64,000 bases of DNA, taken from NCBI GenBank assembly GCA_041396905.1, contig JAWKXQ010000003.1:1-64000 (forward strand). Reading direction: 5' to 3'. The notes below the pieces were generated by a model. It worked only from the letters and a program-made list of their open reading frames with translations, had not been told where the DNA came from and searched no databases. Positions 26,908 through 34,635 of the stretch are shown here, in pieces. Each line of letters begins with the position of its first letter. The first letter of the stretch is position 1. Source of the DNA: JACXVD01 sp020446665. GTDB lineage: Bacteria > Pseudomonadota > Alphaproteobacteria > Sphingomonadales > Sphingomonadaceae. A program made the translations under genes and the position numbers.

Positions 26908-27663
26908 ATGACCGCTATTGAAAGAATGTCTCCTCGCGCCGCAGAGTTTCGCGCCAAGGTGGAAAACAACGACCGCTTCCTCTCAACCTGCGATGGTGGC
27001 GATCCTGGCCAACCGGGTGCCCCTTCCATATGGTTGATGGGACTCGAACCGGGATGGACCAAACACGACGAGGAAGCAGATGACAACTCGGAAAAATCAC
27101 TGCTGGAAACATACTCCGTCGAGCATCAATTAACGATGAATTTTAACCGGAATGCTTTTAAGCTGTTGGCGGCACTCAATGGCGAAGCGTGCGAGAATTA
27201 TGCCGCCTTTGCACGCCGTGAGCGCCCCTTCGAGAGGGGAAAGAAAGGATATCTCAAGCTTAACTTGTTCCCAGTTGCCTGCAACAAGCTAGGCAGCTGG
27301 GGTAAAGAGCACGTCGCCGAAACAGGGTTCGAGAACAAAAGGGACTATCAAGACTGGATGCGCAAAACCCGTCTGCCAATCCTGACTGACTGGATAGCGA
27401 AGAGTCGTCCAAAGCTGTTAATATGCACGGGCTTGACTCACATCTCAGATTTTCTGGCCGTCACCAAAAACTCAAGAATTCCTTCTCCGAAATATTTTTC
27501 AATCAATGGTCATACAAAGCGCTTGCATGTCGGTATTAGCGGCCTTGCTCCGATTGCTGTCATTCCACATCTTAGTGGAGGGCCGAATGGTCTCAACAGC
27601 AATCAGGCAATCGCCCATGCCGCAGCACATATCAACGACGTCTTGGCTGTCGCTTTGTCTTGA
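26908..27663 (+). CDS. Uracil-DNA-glycosylase-fold-like protein of unknown function
   Basis: A 251-residue protein. Near residue 35 SIWLMGLEPGWTKHDEE resembles UDG motif 1 (the GEAPG loop after a beta strand). LKLNLFPVACNKLG follows, PKLLICTGLTHISDFL matches the strand before the uracil pocket, and AVIPHLSGGPNGLNSNQAI resembles motif 2 (HPSP-like). The spacing fits the UDG superfamily, but the catalytic residues are not the canonical ones, so enzyme activity is doubtful. The frame opens much earlier; ATG 26908 is the first start that begins protein-like sequence. Divergent from the DnaB-N gene, and lower in GC than the flanks. Confidence 0.6.
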   Translation: MTAIERMSPRAAEFRAKVENNDRFLSTCDGGDPGQPGAPSIWLMGLEPGWTKHDEEADDNSEKSLLETYSVEHQLTMNFNRNAFKLLAALNGEACENYAAFARRERPFERGKKGYLKLNLFPVACNKLGSWGKEHVAETGFENKRDYQDWMRKTRLPILTDWIAKSRPKLLICTGLTHISDFLAVTKNSRIPSPKYFSINGHTKRLHVGISGLAPIAVIPHLSGGPNGLNSNQAIAHAAAHINDVLAVALS

Positions 27664-27835
27664 ATGAAGCAACGTATAGGCACAAAATTGAAGTGGCTAC
27701 TAGAGTCCGAACATCAACCAGTTTTCCTACACCCCCCTCGCCTGCTATGCTGCCAGCGGCTCTTTCACACGGTCGATCCTTCACCCGCGCAGGCGGGATT
27801 GTGCGTGCTCAGATGGCCAAGTTTTTTTGGCCTCT

Positions 27836-27857
27836 GGACAGTGTGACAAGTGTGACA
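27836..27857 (+). promoter_or_regulatory. Tandem GTGTGACA box, orphan copy
   Basis: GTGTGACAAGTGTGACA preceded by GGACA, identical over 22 bases to the copies before queE and ispG, and like them preceded by a short T-run. Here no gene starts within 200 bases. The whole gap 27664-28070 has no gene I can support; crcB begins 213 bases further on. Confidence 0.55.
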
Positions 27858-28070
27858 TCCGCTCAGCTTGCGCGCTGCGAAGCTGAACAGGGGCAGGAGC
27901 TGGAATTCCAGGCGGAATTCCAGGGACGGCACACTTAACCACCCTTCTTATCTGCCCTCCTTGGCGTTCCTCCGCATTATTGTTGCCGCATTCACCCACC
28001 CATCCCCCTTCCCACTCCGCACTCCCACACACCCTTCCCCTCTTGCCGCGCTGCGGCTAGGGATGCGGCG

Positions 28071-28478
28071 ATGTCTTCCTATTCTCCTCTTGCCGCTTCC
28101 TTCAATGTCGCCCTGGGCGGCGGGATCGGGGCGTTGCTGCGGTATCAGCTGGGCCGCGGCCTGACGCATTGGCTCGGGCCGAACACTGTCACTGCCTTTC
28201 CCTGGGCCACGCTGACCGCCAATGTACTGGGCAGTTTCGCCATGGGCATCCTCGCCGGCTGGCTCGCGCGGCATGGAACGGGCGGGGATCACTGGCGGCT
28301 GTTTATCGGCGTGGGGCTGCTGGGCGGCTTCACCACTTTTTCCAGCTTCAGCCTCGAACTGATGCTGCTGATCGAGCGGGGACAGGCAGCCACGGCATTC
28401 TCCTATGGCGCGATTTCCGTGATCGCGGGGCTGGTCGGCCTTTATCTCGGCCTGATCGTGATGCGGATCGCGGGATGA
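28071..28478 (+). CDS. crcB: Fluoride exporter CrcB/Fluc
   Basis: A 135-residue membrane protein with four hydrophobic helices. Family landmarks are GGGIGALLRYQLGR, FPWATLTANVLGSFAMGIL and GGFTTFSSFSLE, where the Phe-box and TTFSSF region line the fluoride pore. It forms a dual-topology dimer in the inner membrane and lets fluoride leave the cell. AGGGA at 28059-28063 supports the ATG. No fluoride riboswitch was recognised upstream. First gene of an overlapping operon that runs to ATP12. Confidence 0.95.
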   Translation: MSSYSPLAASFNVALGGGIGALLRYQLGRGLTHWLGPNTVTAFPWATLTANVLGSFAMGILAGWLARHGTGGDHWRLFIGVGLLGGFTTFSSFSLELMLLIERGQAATAFSYGAISVIAGLVGLYLGLIVMRIAG

Positions 28479-29617
28479 GCCAGACCGTACGCAGCTTTAC
28501 CGTCGAGCCTGACGACGATGGCATCCGGCTGGACCGCTGGTTCAAGCGGCATTTGCCGCAGATCGGCTTTGGCACGGTCTCCAAATGGGCGCGCACCGGG
28601 CAATTGCGGGTGGATGGCAAGCGGGTGAAGCCCGAAGATCGCCTGTCCGCCGGGCAAGTGCTGCGCGTGCCGCCGGGGGGCGAGAGCGACAAGCGCAAGC
28701 CCGCCAGCCGCCGCGAACTGACCGAAGCCGAACAGGCAGAGGCCGAGGCCATGGTGATCGCGCAGGACCGCGCCGCCATCGTGCTCAACAAGCCGCCCGG
28801 CCTCGCCACGCAGGGCGGCAGCAAGACGCTGCGCCATGTTGATGGCTTGCTCGATGCCTTTGTCACCGGTGACGGCCCGCGCCCGCGGCTGGTCCACCGG
28901 CTGGACAAGGATACGAGCGGCGTGCTGCTGATTGCGCGCTCGCCGGGGACAGCGGCGTTTTTCTCCAAGCGGTTTTCTGGCCGCTCTGCCAAGAAGATTT
29001 ATTGGGCGCTGGTGGTGGGCGTGCCGGAACTCTCCGAAGGGATGATCGACGCGCCACTGGCCAAGCAGCCGGGTAGCGGCGGCGAGAAGATGCATGTGGA
29101 CGAGGAAGGCGGCCAGAGTGCGCGCACCCGCTATCGCGTGGTGGACCGCGCCGGCAAGCGCGCCGCATGGGTGGAACTGGAACCGCTGACCGGGCGCACG
29201 CATCAGCTGCGCGTGCATATGGCGGCGATTGGCCACCCGATCGTGGGCGATGGCAAATATGGCGGGCAGGAAGCCTTCCTGACCGGCAGTGTCAGCCGCA
29301 AGATGCATTTGCATGCGCGGCGCCTGATCATCGACCATCCCGATGGCGACCGGCTGGATGTTACCGCTGACTTGCCCGATCATTTTGCCGCCAGCATGGC
29401 GCAGCTGGGCTTCGATGAAGGGCTGAGTGCGGCGGAGCCGGAAAAGGGCCCGCCCCCGCCCGGCAAGGAAGACAAGAAGAAGGCCGCGCGCCAGCATGCC
29501 AAGCAATATCGCAAGGCCCGCCGGGGCGAACGGCGCGGGCGTGGCGGGGCCCCTGCCAGCAGCAAGCCGACCAGCCGCCCGCCCAAGAAGGGCAGCGCGA
29601 AGAAGAAGCGCGACTGA
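28475..29617 (+). CDS. RluA/RluC-family 23S rRNA pseudouridine synthase
   Basis: A 380-residue protein. An S4-type RNA-binding domain comes first (GIRLDRWFKRHLPQ, VSKWARTGQLRVDGKRVKPE). The catalytic domain has PRLVHRLDKDTSGVLLIA with the nucleophilic Asp, then LEPLTGRTHQLRVHMAAIG and HPIVGDGKYGG. The C-terminal 60 residues are an unusual Lys/Arg/Pro-rich tail (ARQHAKQYRKARRGERRGRG). RluC versus RluD cannot be decided from this. The ATG overlaps the crcB stop (ATGA); the frame opens earlier inside crcB, which I do not count. Confidence 0.92.
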   Translation: MSQTVRSFTVEPDDDGIRLDRWFKRHLPQIGFGTVSKWARTGQLRVDGKRVKPEDRLSAGQVLRVPPGGESDKRKPASRRELTEAEQAEAEAMVIAQDRAAIVLNKPPGLATQGGSKTLRHVDGLLDAFVTGDGPRPRLVHRLDKDTSGVLLIARSPGTAAFFSKRFSGRSAKKIYWALVVGVPELSEGMIDAPLAKQPGSGGEKMHVDEEGGQSARTRYRVVDRAGKRAAWVELEPLTGRTHQLRVHMAAIGHPIVGDGKYGGQEAFLTGSVSRKMHLHARRLIIDHPDGDRLDVTADLPDHFAASMAQLGFDEGLSAAEPEKGPPPPGKEDKKKAARQHAKQYRKARRGERRGRGGAPASSKPTSRPPKKGSAKKKRD

Positions 29618-30219
29618 TGCATCCCAACGCCGCCTTCCGCCATGATGACCGCACGCTGCACGAGGCGCTGCTGGAACAGGTGGGTTTCGGCATGGTCTTT
29701 GCAGCGACAGAGGATGGCCCGCGTGTGGCGCATGTCCCGCTGGTCTCCACCGGCGATGGCGCGGTGCAGTTTCACCTTGCGCGCGGCAATGCGCTGACCC
29801 GGCATCTGGCGGGGGAAACCGCGCTGGTGGTGGTCAACGGGCCGGACGCCTATGTCAGCCCGCGCTGGTATGACGACCGCGACACCGTGCCGACATGGAA
29901 CTATGTCTCGCTGGAGCTGGAAGGGCGCGTGCGGCGCATGGATCAGGACGGGCTGGAGGCACTGCTCCACACGCTGGGTGAGCGCCATGAGGCGCGCGTG
30001 GAAGGCGGCACGCCGTGGAGCCGCGACGATGTGAGCGAAGAACGCTGGCGCAAATTGCTGGGCGGCATCGTCGGCTTCGAGCTGGAAGTGCTGGCCTGGC
30101 GCCCGACCTTCAAGCTGTCTCAGAACAAGAGCGCCACCGAACGTGAAACCATCGCCGCCGCGCTGGCGTCACAGGGCTCCCCCGCCCTCGCCCAATTGAT
30201 GCGGACACTGGCCCCATGA
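29617..30219 (+). CDS. PaiB-family FMN-binding split-barrel regulator
   Basis: A 200-residue protein. It begins MHPNAAFRHDD, typical of PaiB (MYxPxxF), and carries HVPLVSTGDGAVQFHLARGN, GPDAYVSPRWY, VPTWNYVSLELEGRV and FKLSQNKSATERE. The family is annotated as negative regulators in Bacillus, with a flavin-binding split barrel; the true role in this lineage is not established. The ATG shares its A with the previous TGA. Confidence 0.88.
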   Translation: MHPNAAFRHDDRTLHEALLEQVGFGMVFAATEDGPRVAHVPLVSTGDGAVQFHLARGNALTRHLAGETALVVVNGPDAYVSPRWYDDRDTVPTWNYVSLELEGRVRRMDQDGLEALLHTLGERHEARVEGGTPWSRDDVSEERWRKLLGGIVGFELEVLAWRPTFKLSQNKSATERETIAAALASQGSPALAQLMRTLAP

Positions 30220-30866
30220 GCAGGCTGGCGATCTTCGATTGCGATGGCACGCTGGTGGATGGGCAGGCGAGCATTTGCGAATCCATGGAGGATGCCTTTG
30301 CCGCTGGCGGCCTGCCCGCACCCGACCGGCACGATATCCGCCGCATTGTTGGCCTCAGCCTGCCCCAAGCGGTGCGGCTGCTCGCACCAGACAGTGCGCC
30401 GGAGATTCAGGCGCATATCGTGCAGGCCTACAAGGATTCCTTCCGCGCCAGCCGCGAGCAAGGCCGTTTGCAAGAGCCGCTGTTTGACGGGATGGAGGCA
30501 CTGCTGCTGCGGCTGCGCGATGCGGGCTGGGAACTGGCCGTGGCGACCGGCAAAAGCGACCGGGGGCTGGCCAACTGCCTCGCCAGCCATGGCATTGCCG
30601 ACCTGTTCGTGAGCCTGCAGACGGCCGACCGCCATCCTTCCAAACCGCATCCCGCCATGCTGGAAGCGGTGCTGTTCGAAGCGGGCGCGCAAGTGGACGA
30701 TGCAGTGATGATCGGCGATACCAGTTTCGACATGGAAATGGCCCGCGCCATCAATATGCGCGCGATCGGGGTCGACTGGGGTTATCACACGGCGCAGGAA
30801 CTGCTTGAATATGGCGCGGAAGCCGTCGCGCAGGATTGCCAGCAACTGGGGGACATGCTGCTGTGA
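30216..30866 (+). CDS. HAD-superfamily hydrolase, phosphoglycolate-phosphatase-like
   Basis: A 216-residue HAD enzyme. Motif I is FDCDGTLVDGQ with the nucleophile Asp, motif II is VATGKS, the Lys motif is HPSKPHPAML, and motif IV is MIGDTSFDMEMARA. The helical cap lies between motifs I and II. Substrate uncertain: phosphoglycolate or another small phosphate ester. It overlaps the PaiB gene at its start and the small membrane gene at its end. Confidence 0.9.
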   Translation: MSRLAIFDCDGTLVDGQASICESMEDAFAAGGLPAPDRHDIRRIVGLSLPQAVRLLAPDSAPEIQAHIVQAYKDSFRASREQGRLQEPLFDGMEALLLRLRDAGWELAVATGKSDRGLANCLASHGIADLFVSLQTADRHPSKPHPAMLEAVLFEAGAQVDDAVMIGDTSFDMEMARAINMRAIGVDWGYHTAQELLEYGAEAVAQDCQQLGDMLL

Positions 30867-31084
30867 GCGCATCCCCCACCCCTGAAGATCTTGCGAAGAC
30901 CCGGTTCTTCATCCTCAATCTCATGCGGATTCTGGGTGTCGTTTTCGTGGTCCTCGGCTTGCTGATTGTCAGCGACAAGCTGGCCTGGCCCGAATTGGTC
31001 GGCTGGATCTTGCTGGCCGTGGGGCTGGCCGATTTCTTCGTCATGCCGCAGCTGCTCGCGCGGCGCTGGAGGACTCCCGACTGA
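30863..31084 (+). CDS. Small two-helix membrane protein
   Basis: A 73-residue protein starting at GTG 30863, which overlaps the TGA of the HAD gene. It has two membrane helices (ILGVVFVVLGLLIVS and LVGWILLAVGLADFFVM) and a short basic C-tail. It stops exactly where the ATP12 gene starts. Position in every overlap of the operon supports it; function unknown. Confidence 0.8.
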   Translation: MSASPTPEDLAKTRFFILNLMRILGVVFVVLGLLIVSDKLAWPELVGWILLAVGLADFFVMPQLLARRWRTPD

Positions 31085-31779
31085 TGAAGCGTTTCTATAA
31101 AAAGGTTTCCGTCGCTGAGGCTGACGGTGGCTGGCGTGTGCTTCTCGATGGGCGGGCGATCAAGACCGCGCAAGGCGCAGCGCAAGTGGTGCCGACACCG
31201 GCGCTGGCAGAGGCGCTGGCCGAAGAATGGCGCGCGCAGGGGGAAGAAATCGACCTGAAGCTGTTCGCCCTGCGCGATGCGGTGGATTTCGCGCTCGATC
31301 TGGTCGCCCCCGATCCGCGCGAGACAATCGAACGCATTCTCGCTTTCGCGGAAACCGATACGCTGTGCTATCGCGGCGACCCGGATGAGCCGCTGTTTGC
31401 GCGGCAGCAAGAGGTGTGGGAGCCGCTGCTGACCGCCTGCGAACACCGCCACGATGTGCGTTTTGAACGGATCAGCGGCATCATCCATCGCGCTCAGCCG
31501 CCGGAAACACTGGCACGGCTGCGCAGCCATGTGGAACGGTTTGACCCCTTCACGCTGTCCGCCCTGCAGGCGCTGTCCTCGCTCTCCGCCTCGCTGGTGA
31601 TCGCGCTGGAAGCCTTGCGCGAGGGTACCGATGGAGCGGCCCTGTGGGATGCCGCCAATCTGGAAGAATTGTGGCAGATCGAATTGTGGGGCGAAGACTT
31701 CGAAGCCAAGGCCCGCCGGGAAAAGCGCGGCGCAGAATTTGCTCGTGCGATGACGCTGGCGGAGCTGGTGCGGGGTTAG
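31084..31779 (+). CDS. ATP12-family F1-ATPase assembly chaperone
   Basis: A 231-residue protein. It opens KRFYKKVSVAEADGGWRVLL, then DGRAIKTAQGA, ALAEEWRAQGEEIDL, AETDTLCYRGDPDEPLFARQ, and SASLVIALEAL with LEELWQIELWGEDFEA near the end. These are the landmarks of ATP12, which holds the alpha subunit during F1 assembly and is shared by alphaproteobacteria and mitochondria. It is the last gene of the crcB operon. Confidence 0.93.
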   Translation: MKRFYKKVSVAEADGGWRVLLDGRAIKTAQGAAQVVPTPALAEALAEEWRAQGEEIDLKLFALRDAVDFALDLVAPDPRETIERILAFAETDTLCYRGDPDEPLFARQQEVWEPLLTACEHRHDVRFERISGIIHRAQPPETLARLRSHVERFDPFTLSALQALSSLSASLVIALEALREGTDGAALWDAANLEELWQIELWGEDFEAKARREKRGAEFARAMTLAELVRG

Positions 31780-31790
31780 GTTATCCTTAC

Positions 31791-31816
31791 CCGTCATCCC
31801 AGCGAAAGCTGGGACC
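31791..31816. repeat. Palindromic repeat flanking the GIY-YIG gene, unit 1
   Basis: CCGTCATCCCAGCGAAAGCT (from 31791) and the following GGGACC form a hairpin with stem CCCAGC/GCTGGG. The inverted copy is at 32126-32150. It lies just past the ATP12 stop. Confidence 0.75.
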
Positions 31817-31824
31817 GCTCTCGG

Positions 31825-32097
31825 TCAGGCAATGTCCTCGAATAGATCGCGCCACTCCGGGTTGACCTCCTCGATCAGCTCGATTTTCCACGCCTTCATC
31901 GCTTTTTCCCTCGCGATGGCATCCACAATGCTGCCGTGTGGTTCGGCATAGACCAAACGGTCAAGACCGTAGCGGCGGCAAAAGGCAGAGCCTTTGCCGG
32001 TCCGGTGCTGCATGATCCGTGCGGGCAGGTCGGCCGTCACGCCGATATAGAGCACGCCATCGTGCTTGTTGGTCATGATATAGACCCAGCCACCCAT
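31825..32097 (-). CDS. GIY-YIG domain nuclease-like protein
   Basis: A 90-residue single-domain protein. The signature strands are GWVYIMTNKHDGVLYIGVTA (a YIM/YIG variant of GIY-YIG), the catalytic Arg region LPARIMQHRTGKGSAFC, YGLDRLVYAE, and the Glu region AIAREKAMKAWKIELIEEVN. Stand-alone GIY-YIG proteins of this size are widespread and poorly studied; related domains cut DNA in UvrC and homing endonucleases. It is bracketed by inverted copies of one palindromic repeat. Confidence 0.9.
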   Translation of the reverse strand: MGGWVYIMTNKHDGVLYIGVTADLPARIMQHRTGKGSAFCRRYGLDRLVYAEPHGSIVDAIAREKAMKAWKIELIEEVNPEWRDLFEDIA

Positions 32098-32125
32098 TCC
32101 CGTGAGCTAGCACGGGGCCGACAGC

Positions 32126-32150
32126 GATCCCAGCTTTCGCTGGGATGACG
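32126..32150. repeat. Palindromic repeat flanking the GIY-YIG gene, unit 2
   Basis: GATCCCAGCTTTCGCTGGGA (32126-32145) plus TGACG is the inverted copy of unit 1, with the same CCCAGC/GCTGGG hairpin. With unit 1 it frames the GIY-YIG gene. Confidence 0.75.
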
Positions 32151-32204
32151 ATTGTGTGGGGCGCTACGGAGCGCTTTCGGGACATTTCCCGAAAGACCGC
32201 AATC

Positions 32205-32801
32205 TTACCCGCCAGCAACCCAATCCGCGACTTCACCAGCCACTTCATTCGCTGCTTCGTTGAGCGCGCGGCCCACGGGGCCTGCTTCTGCACTCACACC
32301 CGGCACCACGCTTTCAAAGCGGCGGGTTTCCACGGCGCCATCCTTGCTCACCCGCACGGCGTCATAGCGGACCACCGCCGCCTGTGCCTGCGCGTCATAG
32401 CCGAAATCGAGCAAGGTCCCGCGCAGGCGCGTGTCAGCCGCAAGCCCGGGTTCATCGCCATCGACCACCATCTTGCTGGATTTCACCCGGATCGTTTCGG
32501 CCAGCAGGCGGCGGAACAGGCGCGCGGGTTTTTCCACCCACAGCGCATCCTTGAGATAGGCGATATTGCTGGCATCGACCTGCACCGGCACGCGCAGCAC
32601 ATTCAGCTTCGCGGGCGCTTCGGGTTCCAGCACGGCAATCGCTTCAGCAGCAGTGGCCGCGCCGCCACTGCCCGCCGGGGCCTGCGCCGTGGGGGTCAGC
32701 ACCAGCATGGATTCCGGCAGATCGGGGGTCAGGCTGACACAACCGGCCAGCGTAAAGGCCGCAAGCGGGGCCAGCAGGATCGGGTTGGCAAGCTTCATCA
32801 C
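32205..32801 (-). CDS. ABC-transport auxiliary lipoprotein of the Mla-type system
   Basis: A 198-residue lipoprotein. The lipobox FTLAGC gives a lipidated Cys near residue 21. The body follows the DUF330/PqiC-like family: VLRVPVQVDASNIAYLKDAL, WVEKPARLFRRLLAE, TRLRGTLLDFGYDAQAQAAV, ending in VGRALNEAANEVAGEVADW. Such proteins sit at the outer or inner membrane next to MCE proteins and help phospholipid movement. Last gene of the mlaEFD operon, eight bases after mlaD. Confidence 0.85.
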   Translation of the reverse strand: MMKLANPILLAPLAAFTLAGCVSLTPDLPESMLVLTPTAQAPAGSGGAATAAEAIAVLEPEAPAKLNVLRVPVQVDASNIAYLKDALWVEKPARLFRRLLAETIRVKSSKMVVDGDEPGLAADTRLRGTLLDFGYDAQAQAAVVRYDAVRVSKDGAVETRRFESVVPGVSAEAGPVGRALNEAANEVAGEVADWVAGG

Positions 32802-32808
32802 CTGTTCC

Positions 32809-33756
32809 TCATGGCTCGTAATCGGGCAGCGACTGCCCCTTGATGATCGAACCAGCGCCCTGGTTTTCGATCTTTTCCGTCACATCGCGCAGCGCCTTGC
32901 TGGCGGCGCGCAATTCACGCAGGCTGGCCTCTGCCGCCGGGAGCGTTTCCGTGTTCAGGCGGCGCGCTGCCGGTTCCGCGCTGTCCAGCGTCTTGGACAG
33001 GGATAGCGCCGCTGCATTGGCCGATTTCAGCGTTTCGCGCAGCTGCACTGCCATCGACTTGCCCTCTTCATTGATGAGCGTGTCGGTCGACCCCATCACT
33101 TTCTCGAACGCATCCAGCGCTTCGCCCGCTTCCTTCAACGTAACCTGCAATTCCTTCAGCGTGCCTTCCACCTGCGGGCTGGCGTCGGCCAGATTGCGGC
33201 TCATCCGGTTCGAATTTTCGAGGATGCCGGAAAGATTGGCCAGATTTTCGTCTGACATCAGCATGTCCAGCCGTTCGGTCACAGTCGCCAGCCGTTCCAG
33301 CAGCAGCGGCGCATTGGCCAGCAATTCGCCCAGCCCGCCCGCCTTGGGCGGGATCACCGGCACGCCTTGCGGGCAGGCCGTGGTTTCGCAGGTAATCGGC
33401 GGCGCATCGGCGCGCGCGCCGTCGAGCATGATGGTGGAAACACCGGTGAAGGAGCTTTGCACCGTGGCGGTGGTCCCTACCAGGATCGGCACATCTTCAT
33501 CCACGCTGATCCGCACCCGCACATAATCCGGATCTTTCTCCCACAATTCGATATCGTCCACCTGCCCCACCGGCACCCCGGCGAAGGAGACCTGCGATCC
33601 CTTGGTCAGACCCGCCACCGATTGTTTGAACAGGATGTCATAATCCTTCTGCGAACCGGCGCTGAGACCGGCCAGCCAGACGAAGAAGGCCGCCGCTGCC
33701 CCCAGCAATGCGAGGGTGACCACCCCGACCCAGACATGATTTGCGCGTGTTTCCAT
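32809..33756 (-). CDS. MlaD-family MCE-domain substrate-binding protein
   Basis: A 315-residue protein. One N-terminal membrane helix (WVGVVTLALLGAAAAFFVWL) is followed by a single MCE domain (GLTKGSQVSFAGVPVGQVDD, RISVDEDVPILVGTTATVQ) and a long helical C-terminal part (LLERLATVTERLDMLMSDEN, TLKEAGEALDAFEKV). MCE hexamers form the channel that passes phospholipids between the membranes. Encoded directly after the ATPase. Confidence 0.9.
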   Translation of the reverse strand: METRANHVWVGVVTLALLGAAAAFFVWLAGLSAGSQKDYDILFKQSVAGLTKGSQVSFAGVPVGQVDDIELWEKDPDYVRVRISVDEDVPILVGTTATVQSSFTGVSTIMLDGARADAPPITCETTACPQGVPVIPPKAGGLGELLANAPLLLERLATVTERLDMLMSDENLANLSGILENSNRMSRNLADASPQVEGTLKELQVTLKEAGEALDAFEKVMGSTDTLINEEGKSMAVQLRETLKSANAAALSLSKTLDSAEPAARRLNTETLPAAEASLRELRAASKALRDVTEKIENQGAGSIIKGQSLPDYEP

Positions 33757-33765
33757 CGTGCCCCT

Positions 33766-34635
33766 CTATGCCCCGGCCTTGGGCTGCTTGTCCATCTTGC
33801 CCGCAAAGTTGTTGCGTTCCTTGCTGGCAAGTGCGGCCCGGCCACGCGGACCGTTGAAATATTCCTGTATCCAGGGGTGATCGAGCGCCAGCAGCTCGTC
33901 AATCGTGCCCACGGCAATCACTTTCCTGTCTGCCAGCACCGCCACCCGGTCACAAATCTCGTGCAGCGTGTCCAGATCATGCGTGATGAGGAACACGGTC
34001 AGCCCCAGCGTTTCCTTCAATTCGCGGGTCAGCCGGTCAAAGGCCGCCGCGCCAATCGGGTCCAGCCCGGCGGTCGGCTCGTCCAGAAACAGCAGCTCAG
34101 GGTCCAGCGCCAGAGCGCGGGCAAGGCCGGCGCGCTTCTTCATCCCGCCTGACAGTTCAGAAGGGTACTTGCTAACCGCCTCTTCCGGCAGGCCCGACAG
34201 CATCACCTTGTAACGGGCGATTTCGTGCAGCAGTTCGTCTTCGATGTCGGGGTAGAATTGCCGCAGCGGGACTTCGACATTTTCGCCCACCGTCAGGGTG
34301 GAAAACAGCGCCCCGCCCTGAAACAACACGCCCCAGCGGCTGCGCACGCCCAGATTCTGGTCCGGCTCGGCATCGGTGATCGAGCGGCCAAATACTTCGA
34401 TCTGCCCTTCGGAGGGGTGCTGCAAGCCGATGATCGAGCGCATCAGCACAGACTTGCCCGTGCCAGAGCCGCCCACGACGCCAATAATCTCGCCGCGGCG
34501 GACCTTGAGCGACAAATCTTCATGCACGGTCTGAGTGCCAAAGCGGTTGACCAGCCCGTCCACGACAATGGGATAATCGCCGCGATAGCGGGTGAGGTGG
34601 CGCGTTTCCGCGCTGTCGGTTTCCTGCTCGCTCAT
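33766..34635 (-). CDS. MlaF-type ABC transporter ATP-binding protein
   Basis: A 289-residue ABC ATPase. Walker A is GGSGTGKSVLMRS, the signature is LSGGMKKRAGLARAL, Walker B LLFLDEPTAGLDPIGA, and the switch His lies in FLITHDLDTL. GMKKR in the signature is typical of the Mkl/MlaF class. It drives lipid transport with MlaE and MlaD. Its ATG overlaps the mlaE stop. Confidence 0.93.
   Translation of the reverse strand: MSEQETDSAETRHLTRYRGDYPIVVDGLVNRFGTQTVHEDLSLKVRRGEIIGVVGGSGTGKSVLMRSIIGLQHPSEGQIEVFGRSITDAEPDQNLGVRSRWGVLFQGGALFSTLTVGENVEVPLRQFYPDIEDELLHEIARYKVMLSGLPEEAVSKYPSELSGGMKKRAGLARALALDPELLFLDEPTAGLDPIGAAAFDRLTRELKETLGLTVFLITHDLDTLHEICDRVAVLADRKVIAVGTIDELLALDHPWIQEYFNGPRGRAALASKERNNFAGKMDKQPKAGA

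Noticed and set aside
27660..27938. 92-codon frame after the UDG-like gene
   Set aside because: Its sequence is low-complexity, it runs over the repeated tandem box (the translated TSVTS-type text is the box itself), and no ribosome site precedes it.
27939..28070. Possible fluoride riboswitch before crcB
   Set aside because: The short leader has no recognisable crcB-motif core or pseudoknot arms.
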